Source: Thamnidium elegans (Eukaryota > Mucoromycota > Mucoromycetes > Mucorales > Mucoraceae). From it: a stretch of 64,000 bases of DNA. The stretch covers positions 620,001-684,000 of the forward strand of contig JAIXMG010000003.1 of NCBI GenBank assembly GCA_025201345.1, given 5' to 3'. Positions 1 to 10,410 of this stretch are shown here, one piece after another. The notes under the pieces were generated by a model. It did not search any database and was not told the origin of the DNA. It worked only from the letters and a program-made list of their open reading frames with translations. The number at the start of each line of letters is the position of its first letter. Position 1 is the first letter of the stretch. The position numbers and the translations under genes are program-made.

Positions 1-1
1 T

Positions 2-540
2 TACAGCGTAAAAGACAAAACGGAAAGATTTATAATTGAGTGTTCAGGGTAAGTTAAAAAATCCCATAAACTTGAAAATCGCTAGTTGTTTAGAAAATAT
101 ATAGAGAAGTTGATGGAGAACATACAGAAGAGTATACATTGAAATTAATGGAAGCAACCAGTCATTGTCTTAAAAATAATATTAGTAGATATCTATCGGC
201 ATCCTGGACTACCTTTGCAAATAGAAAAGTACTTGCTGTGCAATTCATTAATAATACGATGACATTACTTTGTACAAAACGAGTTGAAGAAAATAAATGG
301 TGTTTTGTTGAACAAAGATCTGTGGTTGTTCCGAGAGATTGGGAGGATAGATATTACTGGATAAAAGTATTAGAATTACTCTTGAAGTTCAAAGTAAGTT
401 TTTTTAAAGAAAATGCGTATCATCACATATGATATCTAATGATTGCATTATAGGAGCTGCTGAATGAACAAGTAGGACTTATCAAGGTTGATGCTGAAGA
501 TACAATTAAAAAAGCATTGTATAAAACCAACCAAAGTTAA
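2..540 (+). CDS. Unrecognised protein, 3' part of a spliced gene (5' end outside window)
   Basis: Three exons are visible in one consistent frame: 2-48, 105-393 and 454-540, with GT-AG introns 49-104 and 394-453 and a stop at 538-540. The second exon carries most of the product and joins in phase to both neighbours (..ECSG/EVDGEH.., ..LLKFK/ELLNEQ..). The visible part is about 140 residues, soluble, without membrane segment or signal, and includes WCFVEQRSVVVPRDWEDRYY. I do not recognise the family. The gene begins upstream of the window, so domain content and start cannot be judged. The splice model is inferred from frame and consensus sites only. Confidence 0.6.
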
Positions 541-1609
541 ATATACATAAAATAAAAAAGCTTCTCTTGTGTACCGATTCCTAGTTTTTTTTTAATATTT
601 ACGCATAAACATTATCACCAATCTTATCGGTTATCAGCTCAACTATTTGATAGAATAAGCGTTTGTTTCTGTAATTATTATTCTAGTCATATTTAACATA
701 GTAATTAAAGAAAGAAAAGGAGTAAAAAAAGAAATAAAACGAATAAATTAGATCTTACGCCTACATAAAACTTAATTTAACGAGTGTTTGTATGAATTAT
801 AATATAGTGTATTCGTGAGATTTTAAAGAGATCGGGCCTTGTACCTATAATTAAAGAAAAAAAAAGTGATCTGACAGGTTGCTAACCTCATGATATTATT
901 ATACTGCATATATATATGTGTGTATGTATATATATACCAAACGCGATTGCTGAATATGGCTTGAATATTACAATGTATTAGTTATTGCGTGATATTTTGT
1001 AGCGTGCTTAAGCTGTTTGGACAGGACGAACCACCCACTCATGATAAAAGGGGCCATTACTTTGTAAACAAAGATATATCTACATTTATTATCGTCTGAA
1101 ATGCAAACTATATTATGCAGTGTATTAGAAAACCAAATTATACCCCACTTGTAATATGCACAAAAAAAATACTTGCATTGCAAACACTTTTTTTTTTTTT
1201 TTTTTTTGCCTGTATTGTTTTCATTTTTGTTACTGCATATATAATTATCCTGAAATACAACAACAACAAAAAAGACTAAAGTATCCAGGGCCTCGGGTAA
1301 TGCGCCTAATTTTTTAAATCATTTTGTGGTATTTAAACGGTAAAAGGATTATTCCGTCGTCATAGTTGCACAATAAAATAAAATAAAGAAATTCAAAGGG
1401 ATAAAAAGAAATTTTTTTTAATGGTAATAATAAAAAAAAGGTGGATATTTTTAGTTGTATACATGAATAAGAAAAAAATATATATTAGAAAAAAGAAGAT
1501 TTAGTTCTTTCTTTAGATGGTTGTAATACAATTTTTTTTTTATAAAAAAAAGGGAGGGAAAAGGATGAAATTAGGAGATTATAGATACTCTTTGTTTTTT
1601 TTCTATCTT
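541..1609. other. Intergenic, no supported gene
   Basis: About 1.07 kb between the 3' ends of two convergent genes. It holds only A/T-rich sequence, a TA/TG microsatellite near 907-935 and a T tract near 1190-1207. A 71-codon minus-strand frame at 968-1183 has no codon bias or recognisable content and was not accepted. Confidence 0.6.
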
Positions 1610-2189
1610 TTAAACAAGGGCCAAAAGACCGAAAAGGGCAGCAATGAAAAGAGGACCGTTGAAAGTAACAGAACCAGAAGCAGCACTAGAACCTGTAGTA
1701 GATGCCTTGGCAGCACCAGGGATGGTACCACTGCTAGAGGAGTTGGATGAAGTTCCTACAGCTTGATCAAATGTAGGGAATACAACAGCGTTCTCTGCAT
1801 AAGGTTGAGTGATGTTCATGCAGGTGGCGACATCCATTACATGAGTATAAGCCTTCTTGATTGCAGGATAATGCTTCATAAAGAAATTCATAGTCATTGC
1901 ATTAATTTCATGAGACAAGACAATGTTACCAGAGTTAGCAAAGGTACCGTTAGTACCCATCTTGATATATTCTTGGTAATGATCATCAACAGTTTGTTCA
2001 GTAACACCGGCTTGAACATTAGCTGCCCAATCAAAAGTATCAAGGTTCCAAAGAATAGCAGTCAAGTCCAATTGAGTGGCGATCCAACGAACACGATCAT
2101 CTAAATCACCAAGTGCCTATTATATGTAATGAAAAAGGAGAAAATATAAGAAAAAGAAAGAAAAGAAATTAGTAAGACAGCTATGCATC

Positions 2190-2224
<35 letters not shown>

Positions 2225-3039
2225 CTTGAAAAAAAAAAATACGTACAGGTCTCCAATGCTTGGGAGTAACACCAGTAACATGCTTAATGGCTTTTTGAGT
2301 ATAGTAAAGTTCAGCGAGAACTTCTTGGTTAGTTAAAGTAGTCATCATCTTATGAGACCAAGTATGACCAGCAATATGGTGACCATCCTTGACACCACGA
2401 AGGGCACCGTAAGGCCAATTTACAACGTTAGAACCAATATAGAACATGGTAGCCTTTTGCTTTTCCTTTTCCAAGAAATCATAGAAAGCATTATGAGAAC
2501 AGTTGGGACCGTCATCAAAAGTCTAAAATCAAAAAGTTTAATATAATTTGTATTTTTTGTGTAATAATAAAATAACGAAAACTTACGATACCCCAAACTT
2601 CAGGCTCGGGACAAGCATAGAGATCACCGTTAATACCAGCAGTCTTGGGGGTCTTACAAGTAGTACTAGACCACCAACAAGCGGGATCATTAACATTATC
2701 ATAACCGGTCATGTCAAGACCACCAGCGGCAGAAAGCTTACGAACGGGGAAATTGGGAACCTTGGTCCAATCAATAGAATTGTACAAGGCGGTGAATTCG
2801 GCGGAGGTGTTCATACCGTTGGAGGTAGCAGAACCCCAAACGGTAGGCCATTCAGCGGGGACAATAGCATTAGGACTGTTATAATAAGTACATTGAACGG
2901 CTTCGTCAAGAGAGGTGGTTTGAGGGATATCGGGAAGTACGACGTTAAGAGGATCGACTGTACTGGCGTAGTTGGTCTTAACAGCTGCTTGTACTCCAAT
3001 AAAGGCAGTAGTAGCTGCGAGTGCAAATTTCCAAACCAT
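1610..3039 (-). CDS. Chitin (polysaccharide) deacetylase, secreted and probably GPI-anchored
   Basis: Removes N-acetyl groups from chitin to give chitosan in the cell wall (carbohydrate esterase family 4, NodB fold). Three exons: 3039-2587, 2522-2247, 2116-1610, all phase-consistent. It starts with a hydrophobic signal (MVWKFALAATTAFIGVQA). NodB motifs are in order: TFDDGP (catalytic Asp and metal Asp) at the start of exon 2, HTWSH (metal His pair), WRPALGDLDDRVRW spanning the exon 2/3 junction, and a late LSHEI motif. The C-terminus is Ser/Gly/Ala-rich followed by a hydrophobic tail (FIAALFGLLALV), as in GPI-anchored family members. Length of about 440 residues fits fungal chitin deacetylases. 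The RPALG variant replaces the commoner RPPYG loop. The intron 2 region contains a run of about 30 A. Family assignment is firm; the GPI anchor is inferred. Confidence 0.93.
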
Positions 3040-3720
3040 ATTATTTAAAAAAAAAGATAGTTAAGAGAGAGAAAAGAGTGTAAAAGGGGGGAGGAGAGGA
3101 GGAAAGATGTCGAAGATAAAAAGAAAAAAAAAAAAAAGGAAAAAAGTTGACCTTTATTTTATAACCAATTTTTTATTTTTGAGTTTGAAGATTTATTTAT
3201 ATCATATAATAATATATTTATAATTGGGAGTGTATACCTTCTAATTTTGGCTCTTTTTTATTATTGAAACACCAGGTTTTTTTTTTCAGCCTTTATTTAG
3301 TATAAAAGAGTTACAAACGGGTAAAATATCTTTATATATTTTAAAAAAAGTTACACTGAATCAAAAAGGTGATCTGGACCTATATAGCGTTGTAATAATT
3401 ATATATTCTGTTTTTCTCCTTTTTTTTACAAGTGCCCCATATCCTCCTTACTATAATACAACAGAAAAAAAATATTTATTTTCTCCTATATTACCTTACG
3501 ATATTATTCCACCTGTATAACTGACTTAATGCATCTTATATAAAAAAGAAACAAGGCCTATCTTGTCTTCGTTAGATCGGCGACTGAACAACTTTCTTAA
3601 GTTCCCTCTCCTTATTTATAAATAGCCTCTTTTAAAACATAATTCTTTTTGCCTTTTTTTTATCTTTTTTTTTTTTTTTATTAACCAAAGTCGGTAAAAT
3701 TGATTACAGTAACCAAGTTT

Positions 3721-3755
<35 letters not shown>

Positions 3756-4491
3756 TAAAATGCCATTGAATTGAAATTGTAGTAGTACAAATTCTTTTTG
3801 CTAAAAAAAACAAGGGCTTTGATTACAGAAAAAAAAAAAGGATCTCTCCCGCGCGCAACAATGGGGCGTAGATCTTTTTTTTTTTTTGCTGTTGTATAAA
3901 AACGGATGGAAATACCGAGAATAAGTCAAAAAAGTAATAAATCACGGCATAAGCTCATTAAAACTCATTGCACTAAAAAAAAAAAGTTACATAAATTATT
4001 TGATACAAGTTTAATTAAACGTTGAATAGTGGGAGATAAAAAAAAATTACAACTGTTTAGTTCAAAGTACATGTGTATTTTATGTTACACTAAACCATTT
4101 AAATTGATCGTCACTATGGTTACCGAAAACGAATAAAAATAAGCCTTCCGCTGTATCACATTCAATTTGTATTGTACACCATAGCAACCAACACATATAA
4201 AGAAAAGTCTCATGGTTTTTTCTAAAAACTATTGCGGAAAAGAAATATATATAATTGAAGCACATCTAAAACTAACTTTATAATTTAAGCACGTTCGAAA
4301 AAGTCCAAAATCAAATAAATTATATTAAACTATACATTTTATATTCCCCTTTAAAAATCAAATTTGGGTAATTACTTCTCAAGTAAGTAAATATATATAT
4401 ATATTGTTTTACAGAAAACACAAGATTATTCATTTCCCAGTGTACAACAACAACCACCCCCCCCCTTTTTTTAATTAAGAGGTGAAACTAT
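3040..4491. other. Intergenic, gene-poor, homopolymer-rich
   Basis: About 1.45 kb upstream of the chitin deacetylase and downstream of the Cys-rich gene. It must contain the deacetylase promoter, but I see no distinctive element beyond A/T-rich sequence and several A or T runs. Frames at 3616-3813 and 4080-4265 are low-complexity and not accepted. Confidence 0.6.
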
Positions 4492-5036
4492 TTATTTCTC
4501 TTGCCAATCACATGACGAACATTGATGTATATTTGAAATACACGATCCACACTGATTATTTAATAAAGCGCTTGTATCCGGTTGAGGTGTCCAACCCGTT
4601 CTAAAAATCCATTGATTATGTGGACCTAAACGAACAATTAAATAAAAACCGATTTTGGTTCCGCATTTATTTATTTATTTTTTACCTGTAATATTTTTAT
4701 GATATTCAGATGGTACAATCCACGGTAAGTTAACAAACGTAATAGATTCAGACGATTTACTATTTACTGCAAACTCTTTCTCTTTACAACAACACCTATC
4801 GATCGTCTTTTTATGTCTTTTAATTCGAATACAAGAAGTTTGAAAAATGGTTTTAAAAAAATGATTTATCTTTGATAATTTTTGTATTGGTTCTTGCTTA
4901 GCAAGTTGCTTATGGCATTGTTTACATTGTACCGCGGTTATATCGTAGTAAGAGGTATAGTCATCTAAAAGAAACGTTTAAAGTCTAATCTGAAGTTAAG
5001 ATAGTAATAGTACCAACCATCACTGATTATGGACAT
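4492..5036 (-). CDS. Small Cys-rich protein of unknown function
   Basis: I built this gene from three exons too short to stand out alone: 5036-5018, 4964-4686 and 4625-4492, with in-phase introns 5017-4965 and 4685-4626. The product is about 143 residues. It contains two separated Cys groups: CKQCHK near residue 20 and RCCCKE in the middle, then a C-terminal cluster CGSC...CSSCDW. These could form zinc-binding ribbons. A conserved-looking stretch WIVPSEYHKNITGPHNQW spans the last junction. No signal peptide or membrane segment is visible. I do not recognise the family. The first donor (GTTGGT) is weak, so the start exon is the least certain part; the two larger exons read cleanly. Confidence 0.55.
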
Positions 5037-5583
5037 GATATATATATTTATAAAAAAAAAAAAATGAAACTAAAGGAAAAGACGAAAAAAAAAGATTGAC
5101 AAATAAATATTATGTCAGTTATAGATAGAAACCAAAGAATTATTAAAAGGAGTACATATTACCCCCTTCGCTCGAAACATTCCGCCTTTTTAGAAAATGA
5201 TAACGACCATAAATATATATATAAAAAGTCATCATTACTTCTTTTTTTAAACGCTAGTCTTTTCCTTCTGCTAATTACAAGCAGTCGTAAATAGACTTGT
5301 GCCACATAGTCATTTAGCTGAACTATCTCAATTTATACTTTACATTTTCTTTTTAAGCTACAAATTTGGTTCATTTTGATATCTCGGTTTTATGTATATT
5401 TAACCTTAAAAAAAAAAAGTCTGGGTCTACACCCTCGGGATCGTCCTTTCCCTTTGATTTAATTAGTATTTATCGCCAAAAGCGAGCTCAGTGGCAATAA
5501 AAGCCCTTCAAAAATATCCCTTTTTTTCTAGTTTAGTATCAAACTCTATTTTTTTTAGTGAGTATATAAGCGGGCTATAGGGA

Positions 5584-5778
5584 ATGTCTTTTTTATCTTA
5601 CCCCAGAGGATTTTCGGGGAAGCCGATAAAAAAGGATCTCGACATCCCGAGCCTGGACAGAGAGACGCGCTTAAAAACGGTCCATCTTGTACTACAAGAA
5701 ATCGATAAAAATAGTAAAGAGTCAAAAGTGTTTTTGGTTTTATTTTGCAGTTTATTTGTTGTTATTATTTTGGCATAA
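5584..5778 (+). CDS. Possible tail-anchored microprotein
   Basis: A 64-codon frame from a clear ATG. The first 45 residues are charged and polar (SGKPIKKDLDIPSL..) and the last 16 are strongly hydrophobic (VFLVLFCSLFVVIILA), which is the layout of a tail-anchored membrane protein. A TATA-like element (GTATATAAGC) lies at about 5562-5571, but it is closer to the ATG than usual. There is no recognised family, and chance cannot be excluded in 1.2 kb of intergenic DNA. The rest of 5037-6286 shows no supported gene; the 60-codon frame at 5112-5294 was rejected. Confidence 0.3.
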   Translation: MSFLSYPRGFSGKPIKKDLDIPSLDRETRLKTVHLVLQEIDKNSKESKVFLVLFCSLFVVIILA

Positions 5779-6286
5779 TCTATAAACCGAGTATCGTATT
5801 AAACTTAAAAGATTTCAATTAAAAAAAAGAGGAAGTGTGGGGTATATGTATAGTTAGCAATTTTGATAGAAAGGAGAGAGAGACCCCTTGTCTTTCCAAG
5901 ACAAAAAAAAAAGCTAAATAAAAAATTCAAAACTACATTTATTTTTTTATATTGAAGAACCTAGCCCATAGTTGAACGTATATACCGAGGTATACTCGAC
6001 TTTCTATCATCCGATTTGAAGAGATAAACGCTAGCTTTTTCAAGTAAGAGAATAAGCTATTTCTGTCATTTTTTTTCAACTCCCTAATTCATGTAAAAAA
6101 AAAATTCTGTATCAAATGAGGGTTACACTTTACAAGTTTGTCTAATGTGAATAACTGCTATCGAGAAAACTGTCAACTACTTGCACTGCTCGAAAAAGGG
6201 TGCGCTGACTAAAATAAACTTGAAAAAAAGAAGTCCAGTTTTTTATTACACATACTCTTTCTTTTCTCTTTTATTCTTAAAAAAAA

Positions 6287-7080
6287 ATGCCAAATATTCT
6301 TATAGGAGCTACAGGTAGTGTAGCAGCTGTCAAAATACCTATACTAGTTGACATGTTCCAGAAAGTAAAACACACACACACAGCATCATCAAAAAGAAAA
6401 GCTAATTTAAAACATTAGGTACCAAATGTCAATGTAAAAGTTGTTTTAACAGAATCAGCATATTTTTTTGTAAAGGATGCAACTATTAATTGCAAAGTAT
6501 ATAGAGAAAAAGACGAATGGAGTGTAACTATAACCCTTTTAAAAAAATTATGCAAAAAAAAAAGTAAACCCCTTTATTTCAATTAGGAATGGAAAAAGGT
6601 ATCGGACCCCATTTTACATATTGAGGTAAAAAAAAAAAAAAAAAAAGTCATTCAAAGGGTAATTAATTAAACACACTCCTACTCCTTTATAGTTACGTAA
6701 TTGGGCAGATATCATGGTCATTGCTCCATTAGATGCCAATACATTAGGCAAGATAGCAAACGGACTTTGTGATAACTTATTGGTAAAAAAAAACCAAAAA
6801 AAAAAATCTTATATGAATCTTAACATATTTTTTTTTAAACCAGACATGTGTGCTTCGTGCGTGGGATATTAATAAAACAATGATTGCATGCCCAGCAATG
6901 AACACCAGTATGTGGAATCATCCATTAACAGATATACATATGCGTATTATTCAAGACACACTAGGCTTTAAAATCATTGGCCCCATCAGTAAGAAATTAG
7001 CTTGTGGAGATACTGGTATTGGAGCAATGGCCGAAGCTACATATATTGCTGATTATGTATTAAACTTGTTAATACAATAA
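6287..7080 (+). CDS. PPCDC: Phosphopantothenoylcysteine decarboxylase (coenzyme A synthesis)
   Basis: Decarboxylates 4'-phosphopantothenoylcysteine to 4'-phosphopantetheine using FMN, the third step from pantothenate to CoA, in the cytosol. Five exons: 6287-6364, 6419-6523, 6587-6625, 6693-6782, 6844-7080; all junctions keep frame. The flavin-binding start NILIGATGSVAAVK, the WADIMVIAPLDANTLGKIA segment, the PAMNTSMW motif (substrate-binding Asn) and the KKLACGDTGIGAMAE loop with the catalytic Cys are all present in the usual order and spacing. Total about 180 residues, close to the compact animal/plant enzyme rather than the long yeast Sis2/Cab3 subunits. The match is unmistakable; the small 39-nt exon 3 is needed to keep the helix before the WADI segment. 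Confidence 0.95.
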
Positions 7081-7184
7081 GCATTTACTCCGACACTTTT
7101 TCGCATACTATAATAAATAAAAAAAAAGTAAACAAAAAAAAAACTGTTTTTTTTTTCTCTCTCTTCAATTTTAATACTTCTTTT

Positions 7185-7200
7185 TTAAAGTATAAAAAGG
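7185..7200 (+). promoter_or_regulatory. TATA-like element of the SH3/EH gene
   Basis: TATAAAAAGG lies immediately before the ATG at 7207, in the short gap after the PPCDC stop codon. It is so near the ATG that transcription would start inside or very close to the coding region, so it may be fortuitous. Confidence 0.3.
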
Positions 7201-7206
7201 TATAAC

Positions 7207-8919
7207 ATGGCAACAAAGATGAGAATGAGAGCAATATTTGACTGTTCAGCAGATGATCAAGGAGAGATTTCGTTTAAACAGGGAGATGTTTTAGTTGATG
7301 TAGAAAAATCCAGCGAAGATGGATGGTTTTTTGGTAGAATTGAAAATACCACTGAAAGAGGTTTATTTCCTTACAACTATGTTGAACGTATATCCTCTGT
7401 TGAAGCTGAAGAACAAAAGACCAATCTTCCCGGTTTTCCTTCACTTGATGCCTTTGAAATAGCAATGTCCAACTCTAAAACAAAGTCGTCCGTTACAAAA
7501 CCTTCTATGCCTCCCGTCATCAGTAGTCCCAAACCAAAAATAGCTGTAAAAAAGATAAATACACCTCCACCTATTTCCGAAAAACCAACCGTTTCTCGTG
7601 TTCGGTCTTATTCTACCTCGGCTACCACCACCACCAACAACAAACCTGGTCCAACTCCCGTAAGACCTTCGCAACTAAGCAACGGCTCAACCAAGAGTGC
7701 ACTTGAATTAGCTCTCAGTAAAGGCCCTCAACCACCATCATCCAATTTAAGATCCAACTCATTTTCTTCGAAACAAACTAATGCAAGTAGTGTCCCCCTC
7801 GTTGGTATGGCAAACTTAAAACATTCAATTAATAATACTGATGTAGAGGAAGAAGATGGCTATCAGATGATAAAACCTTCTCAAATTCGCCAAAAACAAC
7901 CTTTAAAACCTATCAACTCTATATCAACCACTTCATCAAATCCAGTAGCCTGGAAAAAAGTTGCCGAGAAACCTATTGCCAAATTAGACATACCTGTTTC
8001 TAGTAATCCTATGCCTCGTTTACCTTCTAGACCTGTATCTACCGCCAATCGAAGATCTCGTAACAGTCGATCTACATCTACCTCTACTAATACACTTAAT
8101 AAACCGAGTACGTTACCCGCTGTCAAGGAAACAGAAAAAGTAGCGCCTCCCATTTTGAAACCAAAACCGGTACTTTCGCAACCTCATTTACCACCTAGAC
8201 CATCTACCAAATCCCGTAGTACATCTAATCCACCTCCTATCCAACCTAAACCGGCCATGTCCTCGATTGAAATTTTGCTTTCAAAAAATGCTGAAAAAAA
8301 GAGCTCAAACGAACATTTGTCAAAAGTACAACCACCACCAGTATCGAATAAACCAAATTTTGTACCAAAACAGCAAGCTAGTAAATCTACTTTGATCGGA
8401 TTATCTTCTATTCCTAGTTTTGCAGCTAGTAGACCTAGCTTAGATAATAGGAGATCAAACGAATCTGATACAGATGCCAATATAAAACCGTCTACCTTAT
8501 TAAATAGAGCAAGATCACAAACAAACCCAACTAATAATTCACCTGTAGATTGGGCCAGTATGTTAACCAAACCAAAATCAAGCAGTGTCATCAAATTAGA
8601 TAACTCACATGAAAAGCCAATTAAAAAATCTATACCACCTCCTCCTCCACCTTCCCGACAACCTAAATCTAAACAAATGGATCAAGAGCTTAAGCATCGA
8701 TATGAAATCTTATTTGAAACTATTCAAGATGATGGATATGTAGATGCTGAAACTGCACGATTTATATGGTTAAAAAGCAAGCTTTCAATTGAAGACTTAT
8801 CGCGTATTTGGAAAGAATGTGATGTAGAACATAAAGGTTTATTAGATAAACAATCATTTATGGATGGTATGACAAGAATCGATAGACTATTATTAAATAA
8901 ACAAGTTGTATTATCTTAA
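7207..8919 (+). CDS. SH3 - proline-rich - EH domain scaffold protein
   Basis: Single exon, 570 residues. Residues about 5-62 form an SH3 domain (ALYDY-like start RAIFDCSADDQGEISFKQGD, then DGWFFGRI and GLFPYNYVE). Residues about 90-480 are Ser/Pro-rich with many PxxP-type and KPxxP runs, probably disordered and ligands for other SH3 domains. Residues about 490-565 form an EH (Eps15 homology) domain: YEILFETI..DGYVDAETARFIWLKSKLS..LSRIWKECDVEHKGLLDKQSFMDGM, with the diagnostic IW and D-x-G loop. EH domains bind NPF motifs, so a role in endocytosis and cortical actin is likely; this is inference from domain content. The last 9 nt of the CDS overlap the end of the convergent GTPase gene. Confidence 0.9.
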   Translation: MATKMRMRAIFDCSADDQGEISFKQGDVLVDVEKSSEDGWFFGRIENTTERGLFPYNYVERISSVEAEEQKTNLPGFPSLDAFEIAMSNSKTKSSVTKPSMPPVISSPKPKIAVKKINTPPPISEKPTVSRVRSYSTSATTTTNNKPGPTPVRPSQLSNGSTKSALELALSKGPQPPSSNLRSNSFSSKQTNASSVPLVGMANLKHSINNTDVEEEDGYQMIKPSQIRQKQPLKPINSISTTSSNPVAWKKVAEKPIAKLDIPVSSNPMPRLPSRPVSTANRRSRNSRSTSTSTNTLNKPSTLPAVKETEKVAPPILKPKPVLSQPHLPPRPSTKSRSTSNPPPIQPKPAMSSIEILLSKNAEKKSSNEHLSKVQPPPVSNKPNFVPKQQASKSTLIGLSSIPSFAASRPSLDNRRSNESDTDANIKPSTLLNRARSQTNPTNNSPVDWASMLTKPKSSSVIKLDNSHEKPIKKSIPPPPPPSRQPKSKQMDQELKHRYEILFETIQDDGYVDAETARFIWLKSKLSIEDLSRIWKECDVEHKGLLDKQSFMDGMTRIDRLLLNKQVVLS

Positions 8920-10410
8920 TTTTTCCTTCGTCTTTACTTGAATAAATAATTTGATGGGTCTCTTAAATGCTTTACTAATTTGCTCTCTTGCTTCGTCTAC
9001 AACGTTATTAATAATTCTACCGTTAGTGCCAACCACAATCTTTTGTTGACTGTCTCGTTCAACATATACATTTTGATCGATACGTAATGTACCGTCTTTT
9101 AACTCGGTCCATCCTACATTTTCTTGTTTTAACATGTAAGGTATATATTGATGCAATCTTTTAAAGAATTGAATACGGATCATTTCTTCTACTCGTTTTA
9201 AATCTGCCATCTCTGTCTTTTGTTCCACTGGATAAATCCAATCCTTGGCCTTTGACTCCTCAAACAAAATATTCTTATTAAAAAAACAGTTAGCGTACTC
9301 CTTTTTTATATACCTATATATATTTTACCTTGACTTCTGTTAAACCTTCTTCATATACTGCTGAAATATGTAATGTCTTTTTAAAGTGAGAATACCCAGT
9401 TGTATATCTTTCTTCGACTTCTTTAAGTATTTCACGATCCTCTTCAATTAAATCCATCTATTATATCTCTCTTATTAGTATTTATACGTATATAAAACTC
9501 TTTAGTATCTACCTTATTAAAAATCAAAGTTGCAGGAATCTTTAGATCGGAAAGTCTCTTCAACAAAAAATCTTCAGTTACACGAGCTTTAGGTTGAATT
9601 GATCTTTGTGCATCAACCACAACAAGCACTATAAACTAGGATTAGTAACTTAGAAAAAAAATGACATCAAATCTCTTTTAGTAATATTTTACCATAATCC
9701 GCTTCATCTAAAGCTCTCCAAGAAGAAGTCGAAAGTACACGATTCATCTTTGCATGATTATGATCAGGAATAACACCAGGCGTATCTAAAAACACAACCT
9801 GATAATTATCTTGAGTGAGTACAGCCAAGATTCTTTCTCTTGTTGTATGTGCCTTTGGAGAAACACCTGAAACCTTTTTTTTTTTTTTTTTTTTTTTTGT
9901 ATTAGATTAAACACTTTCAAATCCTCTTCCCTGTATATTCTTACCTCTTCTCCAACAATTTTATTAACAAGTGTTGATTTTCCTGCATTCGCTGCTCCAA
10001 TAACTGCTACCTTAATCAAATGAGGGTTTTCGGGTTGAACGATATCTCGGTTTACTTTAACCATTCTTTCCGTAATACCTTTTTTTTATATATATACTGT
10101 TAATAATTATCCGAGCTTGCATCTTCTTACATATATTACCTGCGGGTTTTCTAAATTGTGTGTCTATCATAGGTTTTTTTGCAACGATTTGTGGAGTTGG
10201 CTTAGGTACATTTTTAGGTTTAGTGGATTCAGATACTGGAATGCCAGCTCTGTGCTTTGCTCGAGTCATAATTGCATAAGAACGTTGGCACTCTATATAT
10301 TTTTTTGTGTAAGTAAAACTAAATACAATTGATAAAACAAAGTTTGTTGCCAGGATCTTACCTTTACGAGTTAACGTAAATGCATGTCTAAAAAGTAATG
10401 TACGATTCAT
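8911..10410 (-). CDS. Era-like GTPase, probably mitochondrial (ERAL1 type)
   Basis: Binds GTP and, by family, acts in small ribosomal subunit assembly in mitochondria. Seven exons: 10410-10362, 10292-10140, 10078-9945, 9874-9693, 9628-9513, 9457-9329, 9273-8911. The start region (MNRTLLFRHAFTLTRK) is basic and looks like a mitochondrial presequence. GTPase motifs: G1 GAANAGKS, switch region HTTRER, G3 DTPG, and G4 NKMD, which is split across the exon 5/6 junction. A C-terminal KH domain follows (RKIVVGTNGRIINNV-like GxxG loop). About 370 residues. Exon 4 uses the AG at the end of a poly-A run (9876-9875), giving EEVSGVSPKAHTTR; the next AG downstream would break the frame. The stop overlaps the SH3/EH gene. 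Confidence 0.93.

Noticed and set aside
968..1183. 71-codon minus frame
   Set aside because: Ends in a T tract, no ordered features, likely chance.
5112..5294. 60-codon + frame with a hydrophobic end
   Set aside because: No promoter, conservation or codon signal; hydrophobic runs are common in T-rich DNA.
7274..8594. Minus-strand frames inside the SH3/EH gene
   Set aside because: Shadows of the Ser/Pro-rich coding strand.
9841..9950. Apparent one-base frame clash at intron 3 of the Era-type GTPase
   Set aside because: It arises only with the TTTCAG acceptor. The AG at the end of the poly-A run (9876-9875) gives an in-frame junction and the expected SPKAHTTR switch motif.
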